Origin: PALSA-1353 sp050014015 | Lineage (GTDB): Bacteria > Planctomycetota > Phycisphaerae > Tepidisphaerales > Tepidisphaeraceae | NCBI GenBank assembly: GCA_050014015.1 | Contig: JBEKEC010000001.1 | Location: 1-64,000, forward strand | Length of the DNA: 64,000 bases | Direction: 5' to 3' | Shown here: piece by piece, positions 7,953-16,486 of the stretch | How the letters are laid out: each line of letters opens with the position of its first letter | Numbering within the stretch: the first letter of the stretch is position 1 | The notes under the pieces: model-generated | The model's input: the letters and a program-made list of their open reading frames with translations, nothing else | Databases searched by the model: none | Told to the model about the DNA's origin: nothing | Translations under genes and position numbers: made by a program

Positions 7953-10016
7953 ATGCCTTCATATACCACCGGTGACATCAGAAACATTGTTCTCGTCGGC
8001 CACGGAGGATGTGGGAAAACCTCCCTGGCCGATGCCATGCTTTTCACCAGCGGCACCATCAAGCACAAAGCCTCCATCCTCGACGGCAGCAGCGCCAGCG
8101 ATTTCGAGAAGGAGGAGAAGGAACACGGCCATTCGATCTATACCACCATCCTCCATTGCGATCATCTGGGCAAACGCATCAACGTCATCGACACCCCCGG
8201 CAGCCCGGACCTGATCGGCAGCGCGATCGCGGCCATGCCCGCCGTCGAAACCGTCGTCGTCGTCATCAGCGCCCAATCCGGCATCGAGGTCGTCTCGCGC
8301 CGAATGATGGAAATCGCCCGCTCGTGCAATCTGCCCCGCGCCATCGTCATCAACAAGATCGACCTTCCCGACATCGATCTGGAGGGGTTGGTCGCCCAGA
8401 TTCAGGAGACCTTCGGCCACGAGTGTCTGCCCATCAATCTTCCCACCGGCAACTGCAAGACCGTCGTCGAATGTCTGCTCAACAACAGCGGCGAAAGCGA
8501 TATCCTGTCGGTTGCCGGCGCCCACACGGCGATGCTCGATCAGATCGTCGAACTCGACGACACGCTGATGGAAAAATATCTCGGCGGAGAAGAGCCGAAT
8601 TACGAAGTCCTGCACGCGCCCTTCGAGCGCGCCATGGACGAAGCCCACGTCGTGCCGATCCTGTTTACCGATGCCCGCGGCGGCGTCGGGGTCGCCGAAC
8701 TGCTCGACGCCATCGCCAAACATTTCCCCAGTCCCGAAGAGGGCAATCCCCGACCGTTTCTCAGCTACCGCGGCGCGCCCGCCACCGGCCAGCCCCAGGA
8801 GGAAATCCCCTTCGAATATCGCAACGACCCCGGCAAACCGCTCCTCGCCCACGTTTTCAAGGTGACCACCGACCCCTACGTCGGAAAACTCGCCGTCTTC
8901 CGCGTTCACCAGGGAAAATGCTCCGGCCAATCCCAGGTCTACATCGGGCACAACAAGAAACCGATCAAGCTCGGCCATATCTTTCACTTGCAGGGCAAGG
9001 AGCACCGCGAGGCCACGGAAATCATCGCCGGCGACATCGGCGCCGTCGCCAAGATCGAGGAGATTCACACCAACGACGTGCTCCACGACGACCATGCGCT
9101 GGACAGCGTCCACCTCCGTCCCCTGACGTTCCCCACGCCGATGTTCGGTCTGGCCATCACTCCCAAGGCGCGCGGCGACGAGCAGAAGCTCTCCATGCAA
9201 CTCAGCAAAATCGCCGAGGAAGACCCCACCTTCCGCTGGATCACCGACCGCCAAACCCACGAGGTGGTCATCAACGGCATCGGCGAGCTGCACCTTCGCC
9301 TCATCCTCGAAAAGCTGGCCAATCGCGGCCTGCACGTCGATACCAAGCCCCCGAAAATCGCCTACCGCGAAACCATCAGCAACAACGCCGAGGGCCACCA
9401 TCGACACAAGAAACAGACCGGCGGAGCCGGGCAATTCGGCGAAGTCTTCCTCCGCATCGAGCCGCTGGAACGCGGCAAGGGTTTTGAATTCGTGAACGAG
9501 GTCTTCGGCGGCACCATCCCCGGCCAGTTCATCCCCGCCGTGGAAAAAGGCGTCCGCGATCTCCTGGACCAGGGCGTCGTCGCCGGGTATCCCCTTCAGG
9601 ACGTCCGCGTCGTCGTCACCGACGGCAAGCACCATCCCGTCGACAGCAAGGAAGTCGCCTTCCGCACCGCCGGCAAATACGCCTTCAAGGATGCCGTCCT
9701 CAAGGCCGGACCCGTCCTGCTCGAACCGATCGTGAACATGGAAGTCACCGTTCCCGAGGACAAAATGGGCGCCATCACCGGCGATCTGTCCGGCAAACGC
9801 GGCCGAATCCAGGGCACCGACGTTTTGCCCGGCGGAATGGCCCAGATCAAGGCCACCGCCCCCTTGGCCGAGGTGATGCAATATCAATCCCAACTCAAAA
9901 GCGTCACCGGCGGCCAAGGCAGCTTTTCCATGGAACTAAGCCATTACGAGGCCGTCCCCCCGTTCGTCCAGCAACAGATCGCCGCCCAATATAAGCCGAA
10001 GGTGGAAGAGGAATGA
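7953..10016 (+). CDS. Elongation factor G-like translational GTPase
   Basis: I chose the ATG at 7953 because of its GAGGAG ribosome binding site and the start MPSYTTGDIRNIVLVGHGG; the frame is open about 100 bases further upstream. The 687-residue product has the EF-G layout: GTPase domain with GHGGCGKT (16-23), DTPGSPDL and NKIDLPD, then domain II, EF-G III-like (FRWITDRQTHEVVINGIGELHL), domain IV (RETISNNAEGHHRHKKQTGG) and domain V (GKRGRIQGTD). The altered P-loop (GHGGCGKT rather than AHIDAGKT) and PGSPDLIGS place it with the EF-G paralogue group rather than canonical EF-G. Its exact ribosomal role (translocation or recycling) cannot be told. A large ORF on the opposite strand is a codon-bias shadow. 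Confidence 0.9.
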   Translation: MPSYTTGDIRNIVLVGHGGCGKTSLADAMLFTSGTIKHKASILDGSSASDFEKEEKEHGHSIYTTILHCDHLGKRINVIDTPGSPDLIGSAIAAMPAVETVVVVISAQSGIEVVSRRMMEIARSCNLPRAIVINKIDLPDIDLEGLVAQIQETFGHECLPINLPTGNCKTVVECLLNNSGESDILSVAGAHTAMLDQIVELDDTLMEKYLGGEEPNYEVLHAPFERAMDEAHVVPILFTDARGGVGVAELLDAIAKHFPSPEEGNPRPFLSYRGAPATGQPQEEIPFEYRNDPGKPLLAHVFKVTTDPYVGKLAVFRVHQGKCSGQSQVYIGHNKKPIKLGHIFHLQGKEHREATEIIAGDIGAVAKIEEIHTNDVLHDDHALDSVHLRPLTFPTPMFGLAITPKARGDEQKLSMQLSKIAEEDPTFRWITDRQTHEVVINGIGELHLRLILEKLANRGLHVDTKPPKIAYRETISNNAEGHHRHKKQTGGAGQFGEVFLRIEPLERGKGFEFVNEVFGGTIPGQFIPAVEKGVRDLLDQGVVAGYPLQDVRVVVTDGKHHPVDSKEVAFRTAGKYAFKDAVLKAGPVLLEPIVNMEVTVPEDKMGAITGDLSGKRGRIQGTDVLPGGMAQIKATAPLAEVMQYQSQLKSVTGGQGSFSMELSHYEAVPPFVQQQIAAQYKPKVEEE

Positions 10017-10081
10017 CGCCGTCGTCAACGGCAACTGCGGACATTGCGTAAAAGGATATCCGCGCGATATCATTTACCGCG

Positions 10082-10654
10082 ATGGACCTCAGGCTCATAG
10101 GCAAACCGGATGTTGATAAGGCGAAGAACCTTGTGTGTGCGCTCGTGCATTTTGAAGGCGGAAGATTTGAGGGGAAAACAAGGTTAAACAAGGCGTTTTG
10201 GCGAGCGCACGTTTATCACTATCGGCGCCACGCCGGATTGCTGAGCAAGTATCCAATCGCTCGATTGCCCGAAGGGCCGGCAATTGATGATCTTGATGAC
10301 CTCCTGGTAATCCTTGAACGAGAGGGGCGCATTGAGATTCAAGAACAGCCAAAACACGGTCACATCGAAACCGTCGTCGTTCTCAGGTCCGCTCCACCCG
10401 TCCTCGAAGCTGACGAAGAAACTGCCGTGCGAGAAGCGATTGAATGGATTAAGGGGAAAACCGCGGTTCAAGTGCGAGATGAATCACATGAATTGAGCGC
10501 GGCTTGGCGAAGGGGAAAAAACGGCGAAATCATCGATTTGGCGTTTGATGCGCTGGATAGGGAAGAAATCAATGCACTGGCCAACGAGGAAAAGAAAATC
10601 GCCGAAAATCTTGAATGGGCCAAAAAACTGATTGGCGCATCTCTTGGGGAGTAG
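10082..10654 (+). CDS. Panacea (SocA/DUF4065)-like protein, possible antitoxin
   Basis: The 190-residue protein contains KTRLNKAFWRAHVYHYRRHAGLLSKYPIARLPEGPAIDDL. This follows the Panacea pattern of a lysine-rich helix with N-K, an aromatic 'Y/F-x-x-Y-x-x-G' segment and P-x-x-DDL. Panacea domains act as antitoxins with very varied toxin partners, and SocA is the founding example. The C-terminal third is charged and helical (ALANEEKKIAENLEWAKKL). It is followed two bases later by a small unknown ORF, which would be the partner. The match is moderate and a different regulator is possible. Confidence 0.55.
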   Translation: MDLRLIGKPDVDKAKNLVCALVHFEGGRFEGKTRLNKAFWRAHVYHYRRHAGLLSKYPIARLPEGPAIDDLDDLLVILEREGRIEIQEQPKHGHIETVVVLRSAPPVLEADEETAVREAIEWIKGKTAVQVRDESHELSAAWRRGKNGEIIDLAFDALDREEINALANEEKKIAENLEWAKKLIGASLGE

Positions 10655-10656
10655 GG

Positions 10657-11019
10657 TTGTCCGACCGCCTGGCAAAATCATTTGACCGATTCCTTCATAC
10701 CGCGGTTGGAACCGATTCGGCGGCGCGCAGGCGGCTGATGAAACTGGGCTGGAAGGAATTTATTGATACGGAACATCCGGAAACAGATTCTCCGGCTGAG
10801 ATGGCAGCAGCGGCAGTTATCTATCTCGGCGTGAATAACCATTGCTGGAGCCACGAACCGTGCCTAATTATCGCGGCGTTAGGATTTCTTCGAGAGCATT
10901 GTGGACATGACCCCTGCGCAGATATCCAGATATTAAGCAATAACTTAAAGGCTCACCCTGTAAACGAAGAAGAGGTGCACAGGTGGTTCCGTGAGGCGTT
11001 CCCAGAGATACCGTTTTGA
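10657..11019 (+). CDS. Small protein of unknown function, partner of the Panacea-like gene
   Basis: I propose a TTG start at 10657, with GGGGAG five bases upstream; no closer ATG fits the frame after the previous stop. The roughly 120-residue product (AKSFDRFLHTAVGTDSAARRRLMKLG, then a Cys/His-containing middle NNHCWSHEPCLIIAALGFLREHCGHDPC) has no membrane segment. I recognise no family. Its position directly behind a Panacea-like gene makes a toxin role possible, but sequence alone does not show this. Confidence 0.5.
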   Translation: MSDRLAKSFDRFLHTAVGTDSAARRRLMKLGWKEFIDTEHPETDSPAEMAAAAVIYLGVNNHCWSHEPCLIIAALGFLREHCGHDPCADIQILSNNLKAHPVNEEEVHRWFREAFPEIPF

Positions 11020-11028
11020 TTTTTAGAA

Positions 11029-12033
11029 ATGAAAGCCTGGCTATTGGACAATCTGACTGGCCTGGACCATTTGCGCCTCACCGATGTTCCCGATCCAATT
11101 CCCGCGGATGGGGAACTCCTGGTCGATCTTGAATTCGCCGCCCTGAACCCGGCCGACCGCTATCTTTCCCAAGGCCAATATCCCGCCCAGCCGAAGCTCC
11201 CGCACGTTCTGGGCCGCGACGGCGTCGGGATCATCGGCGCCGTCGGCAAGAACGCCGGGCCGTTTCGCGTCGGTCAGCGCGTTCTGATTATTCGCGGCGA
11301 AACCGGGGTAAATCGGTGGGGCACTTTCGCCCAGCGCGTCGCGGTATCCGCCCAGGCCGTGGCGATCCCGCCGGCCGGCTGGTCCGTCCGCCAATCCGCC
11401 GGCGCGGCATTGGTTTATTTGACCGCCCATCAGGCCCTGACCCAATGGGGCGACCTGCCCCCCTCCATCGTGCTGGTCACCGGCGCCAGCGGCGGAGTCG
11501 GCGTGGCGACGATTCAACTGGCCAAGGCCCTTGGCCACACCGTCGTCGCACTCTCCCGAGACGCCGGCAAACGCGAAAAGCTCAAACAGTTCGGAGCCGA
11601 TCATGCCCTCGATCCCTCCGATCCCCATTGGCCGGCAAACCTGAAAGCATCCCTTTCGCCCCGCCGGGTCGATCTGGCCATCGACAACGTCGGCGGAGCG
11701 CAGTTCAACCAAGTGATCGAAGCCCTCGGTCCGTTCGCCAGGGTCAGCGTCGTCGGTCAGTTGGCCGGCCCGGTCCCGCAGTTCAGCACCGCGTCGCTCT
11801 TTTTCCGCAGAATCCGCATCGGCGGCGTGGCCCTCGGCACCTTCACGCCCGCCGAAGCCATGGCCGCATGGGAATCTTCCGTGGCCCTGCTTGCGCGCAT
11901 CGGCGCCAAGCCCATCGTCGATCGCGTCTTTGCCTTCGAGGAGTTGCCCGCCGCCTTCGACCGTCTTGCCGCCGGTCCGCTGGGAAAAGTGCTGGTGCAA
12001 ATTCGAAATGACGACCGCGATCCATTAGTCTAA
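11029..12033 (+). CDS. Medium-chain (quinone-oxidoreductase-like) alcohol dehydrogenase
   Basis: This 334-residue protein has the MDR layout: a GroES-like N-terminal half (AALNPADRYLSQGQYP, LPHVLGRDGVGII) and a Rossmann half with VTGASGGVGVATIQLAKALG. Zinc ligands are not obvious, which fits the zinc-free quinone oxidoreductase branch using NADPH. The end (AFDRLAAGPLGKVLVQI) is also typical. The substrate cannot be named. It lies 8 bp before ribH, but a functional link is not evident. Confidence 0.88.
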   Translation: MKAWLLDNLTGLDHLRLTDVPDPIPADGELLVDLEFAALNPADRYLSQGQYPAQPKLPHVLGRDGVGIIGAVGKNAGPFRVGQRVLIIRGETGVNRWGTFAQRVAVSAQAVAIPPAGWSVRQSAGAALVYLTAHQALTQWGDLPPSIVLVTGASGGVGVATIQLAKALGHTVVALSRDAGKREKLKQFGADHALDPSDPHWPANLKASLSPRRVDLAIDNVGGAQFNQVIEALGPFARVSVVGQLAGPVPQFSTASLFFRRIRIGGVALGTFTPAEAMAAWESSVALLARIGAKPIVDRVFAFEELPAAFDRLAAGPLGKVLVQIRNDDRDPLV

Positions 12034-12040
12034 ATGCCGA

Positions 12041-12523
12041 ATGAGCGCCAAACCCCCGAAACCATTGGGTCGAAAAATCTCCCGATCTTTGCGACGGGGA
12101 GGCGGAGCCTTCCCGATCGCCGTGATCGCCTCGCGATTTAACCCGGAGATCGCCGACGAGCTTCTGCGCTCTTGTCTGGGGCGCTTGGCCCAAATCGGTA
12201 TTCCATCGGCCAGGATCGACGTTCATCGCGTTCCCGGCGCTTTTGAGTTGCCCCTGTCGGCCAAGCTGGCCGCGAAGACGGGAAAGTTCGCCGCGATAAT
12301 CTGCCTGGGCGTTGTCGTCCGCGGCCAGACGCCGCATTTCGATTACGTCGCCGGCGAAGCCGCCCGCGGCATCCAGCAGGTCGGCCTGGAAACCGGCGTC
12401 CCGGTCATCTTCGGCGTTCTGACCACCAACACCGAGAAACAGGCCCGCCAAAGAATCGTCGCCGGCCGCCGCGCCGCCGACGCCGCGGTCGAGATGATCG
12501 AATTGAAATCCAAGCTCCAATGA
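12041..12523 (+). CDS. ribH: 6,7-dimethyl-8-ribityllumazine synthase
   Basis: Lumazine synthase condenses the pyrimidinedione from the RibD branch with the butanone phosphate from RibB to give the riboflavin precursor. The 160-residue sequence has all the landmarks: VIASRFNPEIADELL, VPGAFELP, GVVVRGQTPHFDYVAGEAARG with catalytic His99, and PVIFGVLTTNTEKQA. It forms a ribH-nusB-ftsY block, a neighbourhood in which ribH and nusB are often joined. Confidence 0.97.
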   Translation: MSAKPPKPLGRKISRSLRRGGGAFPIAVIASRFNPEIADELLRSCLGRLAQIGIPSARIDVHRVPGAFELPLSAKLAAKTGKFAAIICLGVVVRGQTPHFDYVAGEAARGIQQVGLETGVPVIFGVLTTNTEKQARQRIVAGRRAADAAVEMIELKSKLQ

Positions 12524-12528
12524 CCTCG

Positions 12529-12628
12529 TCCCTCGGATTTCGGATTTCGGTCATTCGGATTTGATTGGGTCCCCGGCAAAATTCCGCCGGGGCCCCGTCA
12601 TTCGGATTTCGGGCTTCGGATTTTTCCC
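12529..12628. repeat. R1-type repeat with embedded hairpin between ribH and nusB
   Basis: Several TCATTCGGATTT and TTCGGATTTCGG units surround a perfect 7-bp hairpin, CCCCGGC with 8-base loop and GCCGGGG (12571-12592). The 37-bp core also occurs at 183-219. Confidence 0.75.
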
Positions 12629-12641
12629 TATACTTACCGGC

Positions 12642-13070
12642 ATGGCCCGAATGCACAAAATCCGCGAACTGGCCATGCAGGTCTTGTTCCTGTGGGACGC
12701 CAACGCCGATCTGGATTTGGCGCTGGGATTTCAGGCGACGCAGATCGGCGATGCCGACGAAGTTGCCCGCATGCGGGCGTTGCACATGGCCCAGCAGACC
12801 TGGAGCCAGATAGAGGCCATCGACGCGCAGGTGGAGCGGATCGCCCCGCAATGGCCGCCGCGGCGGCAGCCGGGGGTCGACCGCGGCATCATCCGCCTGG
12901 CGGTCTGGGAATTGACCCACACGCCCACGCCGCCGAAAGTCGTCATCGACGAGGCCATCGAACTGGCCAAGGAATTCTCCACGGAACAAAGTCCTTCGTT
13001 CGTCAACGGCGTCCTGGATGCCGTTCTCCGCGAGACTCAGTCTCCGGCCGCCGAAACAAAACAATCCTAA
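12642..13070 (+). CDS. nusB: Transcription antitermination factor NusB
   Basis: The 142-residue protein starts MARMHKIRELAMQVLFLWD; the ATG at 12651 is an alternative. It shows the all-helical NusB fold: AMQVLFLWDAN at the N-terminus and GIIRLAVWELTH...VVIDEAIELAKEFSTEQSPSFVNGVLDAVLR at the C-terminus. NusB with NusE (S10) binds boxA RNA in rRNA antitermination. It lies between ribH and ftsY on the same strand. Confidence 0.95.
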   Translation: MARMHKIRELAMQVLFLWDANADLDLALGFQATQIGDADEVARMRALHMAQQTWSQIEAIDAQVERIAPQWPPRRQPGVDRGIIRLAVWELTHTPTPPKVVIDEAIELAKEFSTEQSPSFVNGVLDAVLRETQSPAAETKQS

Positions 13071-13085
13071 TCCCGCAATATCCCC

Positions 13086-14075
13086 ATGGGTTTCTTCTCC
13101 AAAACACTCGACAAATTGAAAGGCGCTCTTCGCAAGACCGCCGTGGTGCTGAACACCGACGTGCGGACGCTTTTCATTCCCGGCCGCCAGATCGACGACG
13201 CCGCCCTGGCCGAATGGGAGGCAAAATTCCTCCAGGCCGACATGGGAGTCAAAAACGTCCAGAAGATGATCGGGGAAATCCGCGAAAGCTGGCGGATCGG
13301 CAAGATCAAAAATGCCGGCGAGGCCGAGCAGATCGTCCGGAATCAGATTCTGGAGATTCTGACGCGCGTGGCGCCGGCCGACCGCGAGCTGCGCCTGGCC
13401 CCAACCGGCCCGACCGTTATCCTCGTTGCCGGAATCAACGGCGCCGGTAAGACCACCAGCATCGCCAAGCTCGCCTGGCTCCTGAAAAACCAGATGAAGA
13501 AGAAGGTCATGGTCTGCGCCAGCGACACGTTCCGGGCCGCGGCGGTGGATCAACTGACGATCTGGTCGCAGCGGATCGGCGTGGAGATCGTGAAGCACAA
13601 GATGGGCGCCGATCCGGCGGCGGTCGCCTACGACGCCTGCGAGGCCGCCAAGGCCCGCAACTTCGACGCCCTGATCGTCGACACCGCCGGCCGATTGCAC
13701 ACCCAGGACCACCTCATGCGCGAGCTGACCAAGATTCGCGACGTCGTCGCCAAGCGAATACCCGGCGCGCCCCACGAGGTGCTCTTGGTATTGGATGCCA
13801 CCACCGGCCAGAACGCCATCCAGCAGGCGAAGCATTTCAGCGCCGCCATCGGCGTCACGGGCATCTTCCTGGCCAAGCTCGACGGCACCGCCAAGGGCGG
13901 CGTTGTCGTTTCCATCCACGATCAACTGAACATCCCGGTGAAATTCGTCGGCCTCGGTGAAACGCCGGAAGATATCGAGACGTTCGATCCGCAGAGGTTC
14001 GTGGATGCGCTGTTCGGCGAGGCGGGGGAAACCGGAAGCCTGAAGGCAGAAGCCCGAAATCCGAAATCCGAATGA
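13086..14075 (+). CDS. ftsY: Signal recognition particle receptor FtsY
   Basis: This 329-residue SRP-type GTPase docks SRP-ribosome complexes at the membrane. The short N-terminus (MGFFSKTLDKLKGALRKT) is followed by the helical N domain and the G domain with GINGAGKTTSIAKLA, DTFRAAAVDQL, DTAGRLHTQ, TKLDGTAKGG-like AKLDGTAKGG and GLGETPEDIETFDPQRFVDALF. No long acidic A domain is present. The last residues (EARNPKSE) are encoded by an R1 repeat whose conserved AATGACGAA supplies the stop codon, so the repeat has replaced or extended the natural end. Confidence 0.96.
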   Translation: MGFFSKTLDKLKGALRKTAVVLNTDVRTLFIPGRQIDDAALAEWEAKFLQADMGVKNVQKMIGEIRESWRIGKIKNAGEAEQIVRNQILEILTRVAPADRELRLAPTGPTVILVAGINGAGKTTSIAKLAWLLKNQMKKKVMVCASDTFRAAAVDQLTIWSQRIGVEIVKHKMGADPAAVAYDACEAAKARNFDALIVDTAGRLHTQDHLMRELTKIRDVVAKRIPGAPHEVLLVLDATTGQNAIQQAKHFSAAIGVTGIFLAKLDGTAKGGVVVSIHDQLNIPVKFVGLGETPEDIETFDPQRFVDALFGEAGETGSLKAEARNPKSE

Positions 14076-14166
14076 CGAATCAAATCCGAAGCCCGAATGA
14101 CGAAACGGTCTTCATTGGGTCATTCGTCATTCGGGCTTGATTCGTCATTCGGGTTTCGGATTTTCC
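14051..14166. repeat. R1-type palindromic repeat at the end of ftsY
   Basis: The left arm (AGCCCGAAATCCGAAATCC then AATGACGAATCAAATCC) and the right arm (TTCGTCATTCGGGCTTGATT then CGTCATTCGGGTTTCGG) form a long imperfect inverted repeat. The arms extend into ftsY on one side and end just before the stop of the minus-strand sigma gene on the other. It could act as a two-way terminator between these convergent genes. Confidence 0.8.
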
Positions 14167-14172
14167 GAATGC

Positions 14173-16404
14173 TCACGGTCCCGCCGCCGGCGATTCCTTC
14201 GGCTCCAACGCGACGTTCGTGAAAGTGACCCACTCTCTCTTTCGTTGCATCAGCCGGAAATACTGAACGTCCGTCGCGGGAAGGTCACGAAATACGCCAT
14301 AGAACGATTCGGTTTTCGGCACGCGGCTCTTGTCCTGCAATACCAGAATTCCGGCGGGTATGTTCTCCGGCACACGCTCAACGTCGTTGGGACCGACGGC
14401 GATAAAAAAGTCGGCATGATCCCGGCCGCCGGTGAATGCAAGAAGGGTTTGGAAATCCCGTTCGCTAAAGGGGATTCGATGGTCCACCCGATATTTGTCA
14501 CCCGCGACCGGCAAGGTTTCGTCCCACGCAAGGTGTCCCTTGTCGGTCCACGGCCCAACCAACACGCCGATGTCCAAATTCGGCTTCTCGCGTTGCAATG
14601 AAAGACAGCTTAATTCACGATACGGTTCATCCGGCGTGTAATCGTCCTGTTGGATGGGCCGGGAAATTTTGTGTTCTTCGGGAGGCCCGGTGATTTCAAA
14701 CGCCGCGACGAGCTTGTTCGTCGGGTCGCCGGATAGGCCGACACCTTCCGTCGGTCCATCGACCGGCTGTCCCTGGGCATCCCACCAGCAGAACGGCCCA
14801 ATCGACGCGCGGGTCAGCCCGATCAGCCGAACGGTCTTTCCATCCTCCAGCGTGTTCTCGTCGCCCGGCGAAACCTGATTGGCCGGATGTGTCGCCATTG
14901 ATTTCCACGCCAGCGCCGAATCCGCCCAACTTCGGAGTTGGCTCGGCCCATGCGCGCACCACCACGATACGCTCTGCTGGCGGAAGTACCGCAACTGATC
15001 GGATCGGGCCTTGAATGTTTCCCAAACGATGAGGCAGTGAAAAGTCTTTCCATTGGTTCCGGTGAAATCGCCAAGGAAGGCCACGGCGTCGCCGGCCGTC
15101 AGATCGCCCTCGTAAACCATCGACACAGTGGAAGGATTGGCCCATGTCCAGTTCTTGGCCATGGGAAGCATTCTGAAATCGCGGTAATCCAGGTGGAAAT
15201 GCAATTGATTCCCGCCCGGCCGGGTAAAGACGCCCAGAGAATTGAGTTGCGGGTAGTCAACCTCGCTGATTGGATCGTCGAAATAATTGGCGGTGGAGAA
15301 TGGAAGAGCAAGCGATCCATCGGGTGACTCAGTCGCGAAAGCCAGAATGTTCGGGGAATTCGTCACCTGTCCTTTCGACCGGATCGAATCGACGCACTTG
15401 CGAAGCTTGGCGCCGTTGACGAGCGCGGCGCGGAAGATCCGGCTATCGGTGGCCACCGGCTGGACGACATCGCCAAGGGCCTTGGCGCCATTGTCATCCA
15501 AAACCACTTCCCATCGAACGAGTTGGACAACGCCGGGAATGCCGGTTTCGGGAACGATCGCGGCCGGCGGTATCGCCGGTGTCGTCGGCAATTGCGGCGG
15601 CGGAGTGGGCGGGAGTTGCTGGGTCCCCGAATCCAGCAGCAGCACCCTATAGATTGAACCCGCCGCCCCGCCCGTCAACGCCAATGTCAGCAGCAAGATC
15701 GCGGCGATCTTCACGTTAGCAACCAGCATCGAAGCCGCCGTTTTCTGTGCGATCGCCGCCGCCAGCGTTCCCTTCAGCATCGGCGCCGCCGAAATGGCGG
15801 CAACCATTTTCGCCGGCGCGGCCCGCGTTGCGCAAGCGGCGATTTGTTCCGCAAAGACCGGGCCGCCGGGAACCGCGGTTCTTGCAGACACCAACGCGCG
15901 AAGCCGATCCACGCTTCGCGCCACGCGCTTGCGAGCGGCCTCCTCGCTGATCCCCAGAGAAGCGCCCACGTCTTTCAAACTCATTCCTCGCAGATACCGA
16001 AGTGCGACGGCGTCGCGGTCCTTTCCACCCAGCCTCGCCATCGCCGCGTCCAGGGCCGGCGCGTAACTCTCCCAAGCGATCTGTTCACCCTCTCGCGTTT
16101 GGCCCAATCTCATCGCCCCGGCCCGCCTTTCGTGATATTCGCGTCGCGCTGCCAGTTTGCGCGCGTCCCGGCAGGCGTAACAGGTCGCGCAAACAAGCCA
16201 TCCCGCCACGGTTCTCCTAACGTGTTTCGCCTTGCGCGCCAGCAAAATGAACACCGCCTGCGTCACGTCCTCGGCCAGATGCTCATCCCCCAATTGCCTG
16301 CACGCGGATGAATAGACCATGTCCGCATTTCGCCGGACCAGCTCCGCGAACGCTTCCGGAGAGGAACCGGCTATGAATTTTGATAATAGTTCGCGATCGT
16401 CCAT
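14173..16404 (-). CDS. ECF RNA polymerase sigma factor with membrane segment and large C-terminal domain
   Basis: The 743-residue protein has sigma region 2 (about 16-85: AFAELVRRNADMVYSSACR, EDVTQAVFILLARKA) and region 4 (about 117-172: LGGKDRDAVALRYLRGMSLK then ISEEAARKRVARSVDRLRAL). A membrane helix follows at about 229-251, then a proline-rich linker and about 480 residues likely outside the cytoplasm. Planctomycetes have many such fused ECF factors, where the extension probably acts as sensor or anchor. The extension has no family I recognise. No anti-sigma gene lies beside it. It follows the Exb/TPR cluster on the same strand with an 82-bp gap. Confidence 0.85.
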   Translation of the reverse strand: MDDRELLSKFIAGSSPEAFAELVRRNADMVYSSACRQLGDEHLAEDVTQAVFILLARKAKHVRRTVAGWLVCATCYACRDARKLAARREYHERRAGAMRLGQTREGEQIAWESYAPALDAAMARLGGKDRDAVALRYLRGMSLKDVGASLGISEEAARKRVARSVDRLRALVSARTAVPGGPVFAEQIAACATRAAPAKMVAAISAAPMLKGTLAAAIAQKTAASMLVANVKIAAILLLTLALTGGAAGSIYRVLLLDSGTQQLPPTPPPQLPTTPAIPPAAIVPETGIPGVVQLVRWEVVLDDNGAKALGDVVQPVATDSRIFRAALVNGAKLRKCVDSIRSKGQVTNSPNILAFATESPDGSLALPFSTANYFDDPISEVDYPQLNSLGVFTRPGGNQLHFHLDYRDFRMLPMAKNWTWANPSTVSMVYEGDLTAGDAVAFLGDFTGTNGKTFHCLIVWETFKARSDQLRYFRQQSVSWWCAHGPSQLRSWADSALAWKSMATHPANQVSPGDENTLEDGKTVRLIGLTRASIGPFCWWDAQGQPVDGPTEGVGLSGDPTNKLVAAFEITGPPEEHKISRPIQQDDYTPDEPYRELSCLSLQREKPNLDIGVLVGPWTDKGHLAWDETLPVAGDKYRVDHRIPFSERDFQTLLAFTGGRDHADFFIAVGPNDVERVPENIPAGILVLQDKSRVPKTESFYGVFRDLPATDVQYFRLMQRKREWVTFTNVALEPKESPAAGP

Positions 16405-16486
16405 TTCGCCGATCCGGGAGTTTAACCCCGATCATTCCTCTTTGGCCTATAAATGGACGAAGGATTTGAAACCGGACAAAATTTCT

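Noticed and set aside
8009..9487. 492-codon plus-strand frame inside the EF-G-like gene
   Set aside because: It is an Arg/His/Pro-rich out-of-frame shadow of the EF-G gene with no recognisable domain.
7959..9917. 652-codon open frame on the minus strand over the EF-G-like gene
   Set aside because: It is antisense to a well-supported gene and rich in Asp, Gly and Val, the usual shadow of GC-biased third positions. No homology was seen.
12405..13925. 506-codon minus-strand frame over nusB and ftsY
   Set aside because: It is antisense to two firm housekeeping genes and crosses the repeat between ribH and nusB. The residue content is typical of a shadow.
12529..14166. Regular TCATTCGG units considered as a CRISPR array
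   Set aside because: The units are short, variable and arranged as palindromes with no uniform spacers and no cas genes nearby.
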